Part shown: one piece after another, positions 11,042 through 20,913 of the stretch
How the letters are laid out: each line of letters opens with the position of its first letter
Numbering within the stretch: the stretch's first letter is position 1
Source of the DNA: a bacterium
Lineage (GTDB): Bacteria; Hinthialibacterota; Hinthialibacteria; H5-UNCL2
Direction: 5' to 3'
Assembly (NCBI GenBank): GCA_015075175.1
Contig: JABTUV010000005.1
Coordinates: 1-64,000, forward strand
Length of the DNA: 64,000 bases
Notes under the pieces: generated by a model
Seen by the model: only the letters and a program-made list of their open reading frames with translations
What the model was told of the DNA's origin: nothing
The model's database searches: none
Position numbers and translations under genes: made by a program

Positions 11042-11674
11042 TTACGGACCCGTCTTAATGATATCGCCACGGCTGGTGATACCGTTGGTCGGATCATAAA
11101 GCCCGTTGATGGCGCCCGTACCCGTCGGGCTCAACGACGCCTGCTGGTCGCCTCCCTGGGCGATCGGCCGGAAGTACCTGGAGTCGCACGCCCTCGGCGC
11201 CGTGCCCGTCTGCGTCGCAGGACCGAACACGAACGTGGATTCATTGGTAAACTGGGACGGCCCGGTGAAGTACGTCCGCGCCCGGTCCGGACCCCAACTA
11301 CCCAGAATCCAGCAGTTGTTCACGTCCGTAAAGTACGTGTAGTGGAAGATACGTTGACGGAACGGATCGCCCGGCAGCGCCGCAATGTGCGAAACCGGAC
11401 TCGTTAACGTCTTGAACGGCGGCGCCGTAAACTGCGGCAAGGCCGGCGTATGACTTCCATCATAGTACTCATTCACAAACGGCAGGCGACCCTCGAAGAC
11501 ACGGAACGATTCCAGTGCGACAGCGATGTTGCGATGCTCGGCTTCCACACTAGCCACGCGCGCCCGAATCTGCGCATGCAGAAAGTTCGGAACCGCAATC
11601 GCCGCCAGGATGCCGATGATCGCGACCACGATCAGCAATTCGATGAGGGTAAAGCCACGAGATCTCTGCATCAT
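11042..11674 (-). CDS. type II secretion/type IV pilin-like protein (prepilin N-terminus)
   Basis: A 210-residue secreted or pilus-type protein. The N-terminus is a class III prepilin signal: a short basic leader, then G-FTLIELLIVVAIIGILAAIAVPNF with Glu at mature position 5. The pattern ARVASVEAEHRNIAVALESF follows, as in the prepilin group common in Planctomycetes-like and candidate-phylum genomes. The C-terminal two thirds is Gly/Pro/Thr-rich with no known domain. The ribosome site AAAGGAGGTGA is a near-perfect anti-16S match, and it has its own promoter and terminator, so this is a monocistronic, probably strongly expressed gene. Pilus or surface subunit is inference. Confidence 0.9.
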   Translation of the reverse strand: MMQRSRGFTLIELLIVVAIIGILAAIAVPNFLHAQIRARVASVEAEHRNIAVALESFRVFEGRLPFVNEYYDGSHTPALPQFTAPPFKTLTSPVSHIAALPGDPFRQRIFHYTYFTDVNNCWILGSWGPDRARTYFTGPSQFTNESTFVFGPATQTGTAPRACDSRYFRPIAQGGDQQASLSPTGTGAINGLYDPTNGITSRGDIIKTGP

Positions 11675-11773
11675 CTCTTGTTCACCTCCTTTCTTTCTGG
11701 GATCGGAAAAATGGCTCTCTCAAGCTCAGAAAACACAAGCCAAGACATGTTCTTTGGCGGGAACAGTGGCGCT

Positions 11774-11802
11774 ATTTAACGCTCCCGCTTCCCTCCTGTC
11801 AA
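11774..11802 (-). promoter_or_regulatory. sigma-70 promoter of the pseudopilin gene
   Basis: On the minus strand, a perfect -35 TTGACA (11802-11797), a 17-base spacer and -10 TTAAAT (11779-11774). It lies 100 bases upstream of the pseudopilin ATG and is the best promoter match in the window. Confidence 0.7.
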
Positions 11803-11927
11803 GCTCAATCCTTGTGCATTTTTTGCACCCAGCGTCCACGATTTGGCCCGCCCCTCATGCAGATTATGAACCTCCAACCGTTTGCATTGAAACAAAATCT
11901 CAAATCCTCTCACAATGCTCGATATCC

Positions 11928-12125
11928 TGTGTATAACTTGTGGGTAAATTCCTCCCAAAAGAACCTCCCACCTTCCTCCCAGGCTTGTCCCCAGGTACTC
12001 CGCAACTCGCCCCGCTTTTTCTCCTTGATTATGTCTAGAAAGGGAAGTACCTTAACGGCGTTTTCAACAGAGTCTACAGACTACAGACACTATCAAATAT
12101 TTCAGGAATTTCTTTTTAGTACTAG
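11928..12125. other. candidate DnaA-box pair and AT-rich stretch upstream of dnaN
   Basis: Two directly repeated 9-mers, TGTGTATAA (11928-11936) and TGTGGGTAA (11939-11947), each differ by one base from the DnaA box TGTGGATAA. They are 11 bases apart, so they lie on the same helix face. An AT-rich stretch follows at about 12088-12122 just before dnaN. Either an origin element or a DnaA-regulated dnaN promoter would look like this. The rest of the 466-base gap shows nothing else. Confidence 0.45.
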
Positions 12126-12140
12126 CAGTGAGGCTGGACC

Positions 12141-13247
12141 ATGAAATTCACATGCAGCGCCGAAGCGCTCCAGCGCGGCATCGGAGCTGTCCAGAATGCC
12201 GTCGGAACCAAGATCTCCAATCCCATCGTGGAAAACATCAAAGTGGAGGTAACTCAAGACGGCTTAGCCTTTTATGGTACTAATTTGAGCCTCCATATCC
12301 GCTGCCAGGTTCCCTGCGAGACGACCACTCCGGGCATGGTCGCTCTTCCTACCGACTACCTCGTCTCGACGTTTCGTGAATTGCCGGCCTGCGACGTGAA
12401 GGTCGAGACCAAGGGCCACGACGTCATTTTTCGCACCCCCTCGGGTGAAGTCAAGCTGCGCGCCCTTCCGGCCGACGACTTCCCCGAGTTCGAAGGTGAA
12501 ATCCAGGGTGCGTCTTTCCAACTTCCCGTCGCCGTCTTCAAGGACATCTGTCGCAAGACGCTCTTTGCGACTTCACCCGAAAAAGCCCGCTTTGAACTGG
12601 ACGGCGTCAAGTGGGTCCTTTCTACTGCGGGTACCTTGACATGTGTATCTACCGACGGTCGTCGCCTCTCCCATGTCGCGCGAGCCATGGAAGACATCAA
12701 GGCCGACGCGACGGCCCTCATTCCCTCCAAGACGCTTAACGAGCTGGCCCGCATCGTTCCCACCGATGGCGACATCTCGATCACATTGGGCAAGAACAAA
12801 GCCTATTTCGAGTGCGCCGACATCGCGCTCTCCAGCGCCCTCTTTGAGGATCGCTTCCCTCCCTACGAACAGATCATCCCCAAGGCTTTCGAAATTAGCC
12901 TCGACATCCCGCGCGAGCCTTTCATCCATGCCATTCGTATGGTCGGCGCCCTGGCCGACGATCGAACCAAATTGGTCAAGCTTACTCTGGAGAAGGGTCG
13001 CATGATCCTGCAAAGCGAGCAGGAGCAGGTCGGCGACGCGCGCGAAGAACTCGCCGTCGACTACAGCGGTGCACCCATGACCGCCGGCTACAAGGCTTCG
13101 TACCTTCTGGACGCCATGCGCGCCATCGACGACGCCACGGTCCAACTCAATCTAATCAACCCCGGCAGCCCCGGCGTCTTCAAGTCCGGCGAAATGGAAA
13201 AGTTCACCCACGTCGTCATGCCCATGCAAATCTCCGACGACGTCTGA
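12141..13247 (+). CDS. dnaN: DNA polymerase III beta sliding clamp
   Basis: A 368-residue processivity clamp, the usual family length. It begins MKFTCSAEALQRGIGAVQNAVG and shows the three clamp repeats, with TLTCVSTDGRRLSHVA in domain 2 and the C-terminal VMPMQISDDV (family pattern VMPMR/QL), which forms part of the protein-binding cleft. ATG 12141 follows GAGGCTGG. dnaA, recF and gyrB are not adjacent, so the classic dnaA-dnaN order is broken here. Its nearness to parAB and mnmE supports an origin-proximal location. Confidence 0.97.
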   Translation: MKFTCSAEALQRGIGAVQNAVGTKISNPIVENIKVEVTQDGLAFYGTNLSLHIRCQVPCETTTPGMVALPTDYLVSTFRELPACDVKVETKGHDVIFRTPSGEVKLRALPADDFPEFEGEIQGASFQLPVAVFKDICRKTLFATSPEKARFELDGVKWVLSTAGTLTCVSTDGRRLSHVARAMEDIKADATALIPSKTLNELARIVPTDGDISITLGKNKAYFECADIALSSALFEDRFPPYEQIIPKAFEISLDIPREPFIHAIRMVGALADDRTKLVKLTLEKGRMILQSEQEQVGDAREELAVDYSGAPMTAGYKASYLLDAMRAIDDATVQLNLINPGSPGVFKSGEMEKFTHVVMPMQISDDV

Positions 13248-13255
13248 CCAAAGTA

Positions 13256-13314
13256 CAGACTTTAGTCTGGATAATTATCCCCTGCTACTGGCGTAGTTGC
13301 GCAGCGTGCTGCGC
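13256..13314. repeat. AGACTTTAGTCTGG hairpin and GTAGTTGCGCAGCGTGCTGC unit
   Basis: CAGACTTTAGTCTG (13256-13269) is a perfect small hairpin of the TACAGACTT(T/C)AGTCTG family, next to the 22-base unit at 13293-13314. The hairpin is not followed by a T run, so it is not an obvious terminator for dnaN. Confidence 0.6.
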
Positions 13315-13444
13315 CTGCGCCCGCCCCGGCCTCTGGAACCGCTTTGTTCTTCATTTTCTGCGTCTGATTCGACGCCTCCTGCACCCCGTTACCCCACTTG
13401 AATCCCCGTTAATTGCGATTCCCCTACCACATCGTTCTCAACCC

Positions 13445-13453
13445 TGCTATAAT
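13445..13453 (+). promoter_or_regulatory. extended -10 promoter of the hybrid kinase gene
   Basis: TGCTATAAT is a perfect extended -10 (TGnTATAAT), 30 bases before the GTG start. No good -35 lies at the usual distance, as expected for extended -10 promoters. It predicts a leader of only about 23 bases. Confidence 0.55.
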
Positions 13454-13482
13454 CCGTACCAATACGTCTGTTAGGCGACCTC

Positions 13483-16400
13483 GTGCCCCCTTCCAAGCCG
13501 GAAGCCAGGACAGTGCTGACTCGAACGGTCCAAGCGTGCGCGGGACTGTCCGCCATCTTTGGACTCTCCGCCCTGACCGGCTGGACTACCGACCTTCGCT
13601 GGCTTACCAGCTTTTCAACCCACAGCATTCCCATGGCGCCCAGCACGGCCGTGCTCTTTTTCATTTACGGCCTCCTCCTCGCCCTCCATGCCGGGCAGGC
13701 TTCGTACCGCCGTTCCACGCCGGTCCGCCGAGCCTTGCTGCTCATCGCTTTTCTCGCTTCCCTGCTTCTCCTCGTGCTCTCATCGCGGGGTGTACATTCC
13801 GACCGGGAGCATCTCGGCCTCCCCATCGGAGGCCGCATCAACGACGCTCCCGTCGGCCACATCTCTCCTGTCACGGCGTTCTGCTTCATGCTCATCGGCC
13901 TCTCGCTCCTTTTGCTCTCGACCGCGCAAGTCCGCCGGCCCTGGCGTGCCGCCGCCGCCTTTGCCTCCTCCTCCCTCGTCCTTTGCATCGCGGTCGTCCT
14001 GGGCGTCGCCTACCTCCTCGGCGGACCCCTGCTCTACGGCAGCGGCGTCATACCCCCCGCCCTCTCCACGACCCTCGCCTTTCTTTTCCTCTCGTTCGCC
14101 CTGGTCGTCCATTCAGGACTACACGCCTGGCCGGACGAGTACCACACCGGCGGCGCCCACACAGGATACTGGCTCGCGCTCGCCTTTGGGGTGGTCGGCG
14201 TCGCCATCCTCACCACCAGCTACGTCTACTTTCAGACCTATCAGCAGAATCTCCGCGCCGAAGTGGAAGCCTCTCTGAGCGCCATCGCCGAAGTGAAGGT
14301 CAGCCAATTGATCCAATGGCGACGCGAGCGCATGGGCGACGCGGAGCTGTTCTTCGATAACGAGCACTTCTCCTCCCGCGTGAAGAGCTTCCTGGACAAC
14401 CCCGCCCAGCCCCAGACCCGCGCCCGCGTCCAGACTTGGCTCCACAAGATCCGCACCGCCTATGCTTACGACCGCGTATCTCTCTTGGACGCCCACGGCG
14501 TTGAACGCCTCGCTTCACCCGACCCACCCCAGCCGGCGGAACCACACCTCGTCCGCGACAGCGCCGAGGTCCTTGCCTCACGGCAAATCCAGTTCCTCGA
14601 CTTTCACCGCGACGAGTCGACCGGAGACATCCACCTCGCCGTCCTGGTTCCTATTCTGGACGCGTCCAACCAAGCCCCGCTGGGCATGCTCTGCCTCCGC
14701 ATCGACCCCGCGGAGTATCTCTACCCCATGCTGCGGCGCTGGCCCACCCCCAGCCGCAGCGCCGAGACCCTCTTGGTCCGCCGCGACGGCAACGACGCCC
14801 TCGTACTATCCGATCTGCGTTTTCGCGCCGACGCCGCCCTCTCCCTGCGCCTGCCCCTGGATCGCGGCAAGATACCCGCCGTCCAGGCCGTCCTCGGCCA
14901 CGCAGGAGTGCTGGACGGTATCGACTACCGCGGCGTGCCCGTCGTCGCCGCCGTCCAGCCCGTCCCCGACTCCCCCTGGTTCCTCGTCGCACGCATGGAC
15001 GCCGCCGAACTCTTCGCCCCCGCCCGCCAGCGACTTCGGATCATGGTCGGACTCGTCGCCGCCCTGCTCCTGGGCGCCGCCGCTTGCGTCGCCTTCCTCT
15101 GGCGCCATCAACGCGCCGCTGCCTACCGCCAACTGTACCTCGCCGCCGAGGCCCTCCGCGCCAGCGAACGCCGCTACCATACGACCCTGGACGGTATGCT
15201 CGAGGGCTTCCAAATCCTCGGCCGCGACTGGCGCTACCTCTACGTCAACGACGCCGCCGCCTCCCATGGCCGCCGCCCCAAAGACGAACTCCTCGGCAAG
15301 ACCCTCATGGAGTGTTTCCCGGGCATCGAAAATACGCCGCTCTTCGAGGACCTCGCCCGCTGTATGAACCACGGCGTCCCCGTCCGCCGCGAAAACCTCT
15401 TCGACTATCCCGACGGCTCCTCCGCCTGGTTCGTTCTCAGCATCCAGCCCGCCCCCGAAGGCGTCGCCATCGTCTCCCTGGACATCACCGACAGGAAAGA
15501 GGCGGAAAAGACGCGTGAGAGCCTGGAGGAACAACTCCGCCAGTCCCAGAAGATGGAGGCCGTGGGTCGTCTGGCCGGCGGCGTCGCCCACGACTTCAAC
15601 AACATGCTTCAGACCATCCTCGGCTACGCCGAGATCATCCTCGCCGAACTGCCCCCCGACCACCCCGTGCGCGACGACGTCCAGCAAATCCAGAACGCCG
15701 CCGAGCGCTCCAGCGAGTTGACCGGCCAACTCCTGGCCTTCGCCCGCAAGCAGACCATCGCCCCGCGCGTCCTCGACCTCAACGACACCGTCTCCGGCGC
15801 TCTCAAGATGCTCCGCCGCCTCATCGGCGAGGACATCCACCTGCTATGGAAGCCCGCGCCGGACCTCGCCCCCGTCAAAATGGACCCCGCCCAGATTCAT
15901 CAAATCCTCGCCAACCTCGTCGTCAACGCCCGCGACGCCATCCCCGGCGTCGGCAAGATCACCATCGAAACCGGCGCGGTCCAGTTCGACGACGCCTATT
16001 GCAGGACTCACGCCGGCTTTCAGCCCGGCAGCTACCTGCTCTTGGCCGTCAGCGACGACGGCGCCGGCATGGACCGCGACACGCGCGCGCACATCTTCGA
16101 GCCTTTCTTTACGACCAAGCCCCACGGCAAGGGTACCGGCCTCGGCCTGGCGACCGTCTACGGCATCGTCAAGCAGAACGGCGGCTTCATCAACGTCTAC
16201 AGCGAACCCGGCAAGGGCAGCACCTTCCGCATCTACCTCCTGCCCCAACCCGCCGCGCCGGTCGCCGCCGTGTCTCCGCCCCCGCCCGCCGAGCTGCCTC
16301 GCGGCTCGGAGACGGTCCTCCTCGTCGAGGACGAAGCGACCCTCCTCAAACTCTCCCGCATGATGCTGGAGCGCCTCGGCTACACCGTCCTCGCTGCCGC

Positions 16401-16671
16401 CGGCGCCCGCGAGGCCCTCGAACTCGCCCACCGGCACGCCGCGGGAATCCAGTTGCTCATGACCGACGTGGTCATGCCCGAGATGAGCGGACGCGACCTC
16501 TGGCAGCACCTCGCAGATCTCCATCCCGGCCTGCCCTGCCTCTTCATGTCCGGCTACACCGCCAACGTCATCCCGCATCACGGGGTCCTCCAGGAAGGCG
16601 TCCACTTCCTCCAGAAACCCTTCTCATTGGACGCCTTGGCCTCCAAACTCCGCGAGACCCTCGGAAACTGA
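13483..16671 (+). CDS. hybrid sensor histidine kinase/response regulator
   Basis: A 1062-residue membrane hybrid kinase. The N-terminus is a multi-pass membrane region (about seven segments in 1-230), followed by a Cache-like extracytoplasmic part (about 255-520) and a TM at about 515-535. A PAS domain (about 555-670; [18 protein letters not shown]) follows, then HisKA with [16 protein letters not shown], and HATPase with [18 protein letters not shown] and [13 protein letters not shown]. The C-terminal receiver has its Asp in [18 protein letters not shown]-type kinases usually relay to their own receiver or to a separate phosphotransfer partner. GTG 13483 fits the promoter; the ribosome site is weak. 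No cognate regulator is adjacent. The signal is unknown. Confidence 0.93.
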   Translation: MPPSKPEARTVLTRTVQACAGLSAIFGLSALTGWTTDLRWLTSFSTHSIPMAPSTAVLFFIYGLLLALHAGQASYRRSTPVRRALLLIAFLASLLLLVLSSRGVHSDREHLGLPIGGRINDAPVGHISPVTAFCFMLIGLSLLLLSTAQVRRPWRAAAAFASSSLVLCIAVVLGVAYLLGGPLLYGSGVIPPALSTTLAFLFLSFALVVHSGLHAWPDEYHTGGAHTGYWLALAFGVVGVAILTTSYVYFQTYQQNLRAEVEASLSAIAEVKVSQLIQWRRERMGDAELFFDNEHFSSRVKSFLDNPAQPQTRARVQTWLHKIRTAYAYDRVSLLDAHGVERLASPDPPQPAEPHLVRDSAEVLASRQIQFLDFHRDESTGDIHLAVLVPILDASNQAPLGMLCLRIDPAEYLYPMLRRWPTPSRSAETLLVRRDGNDALVLSDLRFRADAALSLRLPLDRGKIPAVQAVLGHAGVLDGIDYRGVPVVAAVQPVPDSPWFLVARMDAAELFAPARQRLRIMVGLVAALLLGAAACVAFLWRHQRAAAYRQLYLAAEALRASERRYHTTLDGMLEGFQILGRDWRYLYVNDAAASHGRRPKDELLGKTLMECFPGIENTPLFEDLARCMNHGVPVRRENLFDYPDGSSAWFVLSIQPAPEGVAIVSLDITDRKEAEKTRESLEEQLRQSQKMEAVGRLAGGVAHDFNNMLQTILGYAEIILAELPPDHPVRDDVQQIQNAAERSSELTGQLLAFARKQTIAPRVLDLNDTVSGALKMLRRLIGEDIHLLWKPAPDLAPVKMDPAQIHQILANLVVNARDAIPGVGKITIETGAVQFDDAYCRTHAGFQPGSYLLLAVSDDGAGMDRDTRAHIFEPFFTTKPHGKGTGLGLATVYGIVKQNGGFINVYSEPGKGSTFRIYLLPQPAAPVAAVSPPPPAELPRGSETVLLVEDEATLLKLSRMMLERLGYTVLAAAGAREALELAHRHAAGIQLLMTDVVMPEMSGRDLWQHLADLHPGLPCLFMSGYTANVIPHHGVLQEGVHFLQKPFSLDALASKLRETLGN

Positions 16672-16684
16672 CGGCACTACAACC

Positions 16685-16710
16685 GGAGTACAAACTTCAG
16701 TTTGTCTCCT
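16685..16710. repeat. GAGTACAAACTTCAGTTTG interspersed hairpin
   Basis: GGAGTACAAACTTCAGTTTG and the following TCTCC form a palindromic unit of the same family as 13256-13269, 20727-20750 and 62620-62645. It is wedged between the convergent ends of the hybrid kinase and folC. Confidence 0.6.
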
Positions 16711-18095
16711 TCAGGCCCCCGCACGCACTCCGAACCCCAGCTCCCCAAGTCGCGTGCGCAGCGCGCCTACCAGGTAAATCGACCCCGCTACCACCACCAG
16801 CTCCTCCTCCCCCGCCTCCCGCAACGCAGAATCCAACGCCTCGCAAGGTTCCTCCGGCAACTTATCACCTGCTCCGGCGCGAACGCCAGCTTCCCCACGA
16901 GTATCTCCCGGATTTCCTCCGGCCGCCGCGCCCGTGGATTGTCTACCCGCGTCGCCATCACGCAATCCTCCGGCCGCAGGAGGCTCTGCAGGTAGTGCGT
17001 CGTGTCCTTGTCGTTCATCTGCCCGATCACAAAACGCCGCGGCCGCGTCGGAAACACCTGGTCCAGCGTGCGCAAGAGCACTCGCGCCGCCTGCTCGGTA
17101 TGTGCCACGTCCAGTACCACGCGCGCCCGCCCCGCCCGCGCCAACACCTCGAACCGCCCCGGCATCGAGAAGTCTAGAAGATGCCGCTGCAGCGCCTCCC
17201 ACGGCATCCCTTCCGTAAACTCCGGCAGCCGCCACAACGCCAAGAGCGCCGTGCACGCATTCGCGACTTGGTGGTCGCCGGGCAGGGGATGCCGCCACAC
17301 CCGTCTTCGGCCGTCGTCGGGAGAGAGGAACTCGAACACGTACCCGTCGCCCCGCCGCTCCAGTACTCGAGGGCGCAAGAGCTCCGACACAAAATATGAA
17401 TTGCCCCCGCGCGCCGCGACCTCCTCGCGCACGAAACTCTCGGCGACGTTCATCTGCGGCGTCACCACTACCGGCACGCCCGGCTTCACAATCCCCAGCT
17501 TCTCGCGCGCGATCGCCTCCAGCGTCGCGCCCAGATGCCGCGTATGGTCGATGCCCAGCTGCGTGATCACCGCCACGCGCGGCATGAGCACGTTGGTCGC
17601 GTCCAACCGCCCCCCCATCCCCACTTCCACCACCGCGTAGTCCACGCCCTCCTCCGCAAAGTACAGAAACGCCATCGCGGTGATGATCTCGAAGACGGTC
17701 GCAAATCCGTGCCCGGTCGGCGGCGCGGCGTACTCGCCCGGCAGCTTTTCCAGTACACGCTCAAACAGCGCGACAAACGTCTCCTCCGGCATCATCGCGC
17801 CGTCGATGCGGAACCGCTCGCGGATGTCCTCCAGATGGGGAGACGTGTTCAGCCCCGTCCGAAAACCCAGCCGCGAGAGAAAATGAGCGCACAGCGAGGC
17901 CGTCGAACCCTTGCCGTCCGTCCCCGCGAGATGGATGGCGGAAAGACGCGCGTGCGGCTCCCCCAGCGCCGCCAGCAACCGCCGCATCCGGTCCAGATTG
18001 TACTCCGCATCCCCGTACTTGGACGGCGGCTGCCTCTCGTAGTTGATGAAGCTGTGTAGGCGCGATACGGCCGCCAGAAAACGCTCGCGGTTCAT
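16711..18095 (-). CDS. folC: folylpolyglutamate synthase/dihydrofolate synthase, C-terminus frameshifted
   Basis: A Mur-ligase-family enzyme that adds glutamate to dihydropteroate/folate. It starts MNRERFLAAVSRLHSFINYERQ. The P-loop is AGTDGKGSTAS, with TSPHLEDIRERF, VEVGMGGRLDATNVL, TQLGIDHTRHLG and a C-terminal domain with VVLDVAHTEQAARVL. After VISC (about 16865) the frame goes out of register. The natural ending KLPEEPCEALDSAL...VVVAGSIYLVGALRTRL is read in another frame to 16711; read uncorrected, the frame stops at 16788. One missing or extra base would explain this. The 4-base overlap with fmt shows one operon, fmt-folC, reading leftward. Confidence 0.88.
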
Positions 18096-19051
18096 GGCTT
18101 GGCTTGATCGGTGAAGCGATCCCCCACGCGCACGCGATACCCGTTGATGAAATCACGCGCCGACATGACGGCTCCGCCTTCGCGCTGCAGCGTTTCGATC
18201 ACCAGGTCCCCCTTGCCGGTTTTCACGATCACCCGGTCCGAGAATCGCAGCGAGACCACTTCGCCGGGAACGCCCGGCGTCTGTCGCTTGGGATGCGGCG
18301 ACGTGGCGATCAGCTTCACCCGCTTGCCGGAAAGAAAGCTGTAGGCCCCCGGCTTAGGCGTCAGCCCGTGCACCAGGTTGTGGATGCGCAGGGCCGGTTG
18401 GTTCCAGTCGATCCGCCCCAACTCCTTGGAAATGCGCCGCGCCGGCGTCGCCTGCCCCGCCTCCTGCGGACGCGGGCGCGCCCGTCCCGCCCCCACGTCG
18501 CTCAGCGACTTCAGCAGGAGATGCGCCCCCTGCTCGGCCAGCTTGGTTGACAGCGTGGCGTAGTTGTCCTGCGGCTCGATCACCGCCGGCTCCTGGTCGA
18601 TCAAATCCCCGCTGTCCCACGCCTCCGCGACGAACTGCGTCGACACTCCCGTCACGCTCTCGCCGTTGATCAGCGCCCACTGGATCGGCGCCGCTCCCCG
18701 ATACTTCGGCAGCAGCGACGGATGCAGGTTCACGCTCCCCAACCGCGGCACTGCCAGCATCGCGTTGGGTATCTTCATCCCGAACGCCACCACCACGAGA
18801 AAATCGGGCGCCAGCTGCCGCAGACGCTCCCACAACTCGGGAGCGTCCAGCGTTTCCACCTGGCACACGGGCAGGTGTAACTCATCCGCCAGGACCTTGA
18901 CGGGCGGCGGATGCAGTTTCATCCCGCGATCCCGCGGCCGGTCCGGCTGGGTAATCACCAACTCGACGGAAAAATCGCGCGACGCCGCTAACAGTGAAAG
19001 CGAAGGCAGGGAGAACTCGGGCGTTCCCATGAACACGACGCGGTACGGCAT
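18092..19051 (-). CDS. fmt: methionyl-tRNA formyltransferase
   Basis: A 319-residue enzyme that formylates initiator Met-tRNA using 10-formyl-tetrahydrofolate. It starts MPYRVVFMGTPEFSLPSL and has QPDRPRDRGMKLHPPPVK, then the signature NLHPSLLPKYRGAAPIQWAL with the formyl-transfer residues, and the conserved Asp in AWDSGDLI. The C-terminal OB-like tRNA-binding domain follows. It overlaps folC by 4 bases, and def lies upstream. The fmt/def/folC grouping links formylation, deformylation and the folate supply. Confidence 0.96.
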   Translation of the reverse strand: MPYRVVFMGTPEFSLPSLSLLAASRDFSVELVITQPDRPRDRGMKLHPPPVKVLADELHLPVCQVETLDAPELWERLRQLAPDFLVVVAFGMKIPNAMLAVPRLGSVNLHPSLLPKYRGAAPIQWALINGESVTGVSTQFVAEAWDSGDLIDQEPAVIEPQDNYATLSTKLAEQGAHLLLKSLSDVGAGRARPRPQEAGQATPARRISKELGRIDWNQPALRIHNLVHGLTPKPGAYSFLSGKRVKLIATSPHPKRQTPGVPGEVVSLRFSDRVIVKTGKGDLVIETLQREGGAVMSARDFINGYRVRVGDRFTDQAKP

Positions 19052-19129
19052 AGGGCATTCTCCCGCCGGGGGGACTGAAATCGCAGCCTACGGCGCGGGC
19101 ACTAAGAGTGTCAAGACAACGTAGCAGCG

Positions 19130-19200
19130 GCGTTTGTAGCGCCGGCGTCCCGCCGGCTTGCGTGTCGCCATCTTGCCGACACGCTTCTCCAAAGGACCGC
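19130..19200. repeat. GCCGGCGTCCCGCCGGC-type REP element
   Basis: GTAGCGCCGGCGTCCCGCCG, followed by GCTTGCGTGTCGCCATCTTG and CCGACACGC, forms two nested inverted repeats in the fmt-def gap. A related stretch (GTGTCGGCATCTTGGCGATG) occurs at about 31527-31546, at the start of the M16 peptidase gene. Confidence 0.5.
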
Positions 19201-19223
19201 AGGGGGCGCGCCTGCCCCCGCCG

Positions 19224-19721
19224 CTATCCCACCTTCCGCCGCCCCGCCAAAAACTCCCGGATCAGCGCCTTGCCCGCTTCCCCCATGCGGTCCGGGAACA
19301 GAATCCCATCCAGGTGGTCGATCTCATGCTGAATGCAACGCGATAGAAGCCCGGAAGCCTCCAGTTGAAAGCGCTCGCCCTTCTCGTCCAAGGCCTGCAC
19401 GATGATGCGCTCGGGACGGACTACCTCCCCCTCGAAACCGGGAATGGAGAGACAGCCCTCTTTGTAGGCCGAGGTCTCCGAGCCCATGAAGACGATCTCA
19501 GGGTCGATGAAGAGCATGGCGGGATGCTCGGGGACCTCGGCCACGAAGAGGCGCTTGAGTACCCCCACCTGGGGCGCGGCCAGGCCGATGCCGCGCGAGT
19601 CGCGCATCGTCTCCAGCATATCCGCGGCCAGCTTGCGCACTTCGCGCGTGACTTTGTGGACCGCCTTGGCCCGCTGGCGTAGGACCGGCTCGCCGCACAG
19701 GGTAATCTTCAACAGCGCCAT
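19224..19721 (-). CDS. def: peptide deformylase
   Basis: A 165-residue Fe/Zn hydrolase that removes the N-formyl group from new proteins. All three family motifs are intact: GIGLAAPQ (44-51), EGCLS (88-92, metal Cys) and QHEIDH (131-136, two metal His and catalytic Glu). It lies upstream of fmt in the same direction, separated by 172 bases of repeat sequence. Confidence 0.97.
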   Translation of the reverse strand: MALLKITLCGEPVLRQRAKAVHKVTREVRKLAADMLETMRDSRGIGLAAPQVGVLKRLFVAEVPEHPAMLFIDPEIVFMGSETSAYKEGCLSIPGFEGEVVRPERIIVQALDEKGERFQLEASGLLSRCIQHEIDHLDGILFPDRMGEAGKALIREFLAGRRKVG

Positions 19722-19790
19722 ACCGCCTCCTTCCCGCTCGGTTGTTCCAGAATAGTCGAGCGACCGCGCAACGTCAAGTCACGCGGGATA

Positions 19791-19846
19791 AGGAGTGCGG
19801 CAGTTTGCTGCCGCGTGGGCATGTGGAGTGCGGCAGCTTGCTGCCG
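19791..19846. repeat. two copies of the GGAGTGCGGCAG/TTGCTGCCG palindrome
   Basis: Copies at 19791-19813 and 19823-19846 lie 15 bases past the pseudopilin's end. Each can fold into a hairpin (CGGCAG...CTGCCG). Confidence 0.75.
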
Positions 19847-19861
19847 TGTAGAGAACCCCGA

Positions 19862-20542
19862 TTAGTAATTGACGATGTCGTCCTCGGGCCAGAATTCCGG
19901 TCCGGTTCCACGACCTTTGACTTGAAACTCGTCGGTCGCGCCGTCCCCGTCGTTGTCCCGTCCATCTCCATACACCAGCGGGGCGGGGCGGCCCTCCTTC
20001 ATGCGCAGCCGCCGGTCCGGCCCCGCGCTGATGAGCACGAAACTGTTCGAGTTCACATAGATCGACCCGCCGAACAAGGTCTCGCTGCCCGCGAACGGCG
20101 TCTCCTGGAGTACGCCTACCGAGGGATAGTCGCGCTTGGGGATGTAATACAACGCCGTCCCCCACTCGTCGGCGATCTGCTCCGCCAATAGCGAAAGCGG
20201 CTGGCCCGTCTCCAGGTCCAGCGCCACGCCGGTGATGTTGCGCGGATCGCGCTTGCCCGTCGGCGTGTAGTAAGGGCCCCGCCAGTTCACATCCGCCGCC
20301 GCCTTGGGATCGGACAGCTGCGCAACCAGCTGACCGCGCGCCGGATACCGCCCCGTGTCCTGCCGGAACATCTCGATGGCCGTCGCCAGCTCCGTGATGT
20401 TCGCCTTTTCCGCCGCCAGCTTGGCCTTGGTGATCTGCGTGGGCCCATAAATGAACCCGACGCTGGCCAGAATCACGATGATTCCCACGACCACGAGCAG
20501 TTCCATCAGGTTGAATCCGGTTTGTGTCGAATGGCGTAACAT
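19862..20542 (-). CDS. type II pseudopilin-like protein
   Basis: A 226-residue prepilin-type protein with N-terminus MLRHSTQTGFNLMELLVVVGIIVILASVGFIYG. The Gly/Phe cleavage site has Glu at mature position 5. The KANITELATAIEMFRQDTGRYP pattern follows, as in GspG-like major pseudopilins, then a C-terminal Ca-site-like stretch YGDGRDNDGDGATDEF. ATG 20542 follows GAGAGGAAAG; upstream extension of the frame (to 20668) is ignored. It is not in an obvious gsp operon. A role in type II secretion or a pilus-like fibre is likely. Confidence 0.88.
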   Translation of the reverse strand: MLRHSTQTGFNLMELLVVVGIIVILASVGFIYGPTQITKAKLAAEKANITELATAIEMFRQDTGRYPARGQLVAQLSDPKAAADVNWRGPYYTPTGKRDPRNITGVALDLETGQPLSLLAEQIADEWGTALYYIPKRDYPSVGVLQETPFAGSETLFGGSIYVNSNSFVLISAGPDRRLRMKEGRPAPLVYGDGRDNDGDGATDEFQVKGRGTGPEFWPEDDIVNY

Positions 20543-20818
20543 GAAAACACTTTCCTCTCGTGGTCGCCGCCTCCCCCGCCGACAGCGATCCTGCCCTTGA
20601 CGTGGGCCGGTGTACGGCGCGCGCGACAATAGGCCGCGCCGAACCCTCAATACCGCCAAAACTCCCACTGAATCCTAACATTACGGCCCATCAGTGTCAA
20701 CTTTTCCGCAGACTCCCTCTCTCCGCGGAGTCCGGGCTTCAGCCCGTCTGTGCACCCCCGGCGTCCAGACTTTAGCCTCCCTGCTCGCGCCGATTCGAGT
20801 CAATCATTTCGACCGCAC

Positions 20819-20908
20819 CTGTCATTTCGACCGCAGGGAGAAATCTCATTCGGCTCAACGGATTTTCATCAAAGCAATAAGGATTCCTCCCTGCGGTCGA
20901 AATGACAG
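20819..20908. repeat. 90-bp inverted repeat, TGTCATTTCGACCG family, copy 1
   Basis: Left arm 20819-20845 (CTGTCATTTCGACCGCAGGG then AGAAATC) pairs with right arm 20882-20908 (GATTCCTCCCTGCGGTCGAA then ATGACAG). They flank a 36-base centre. A half copy precedes at about 20803. Further copies lie at 23533, 25254, 37076, 49046 and 54911. Confidence 0.9.
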
Positions 20909-20913
20909 ACGGG

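Noticed and set aside
13248-13482. recF or another dnaN-operon gene
   Set aside because: Only repeats and the hybrid kinase promoter are present. The next gene is a histidine kinase.
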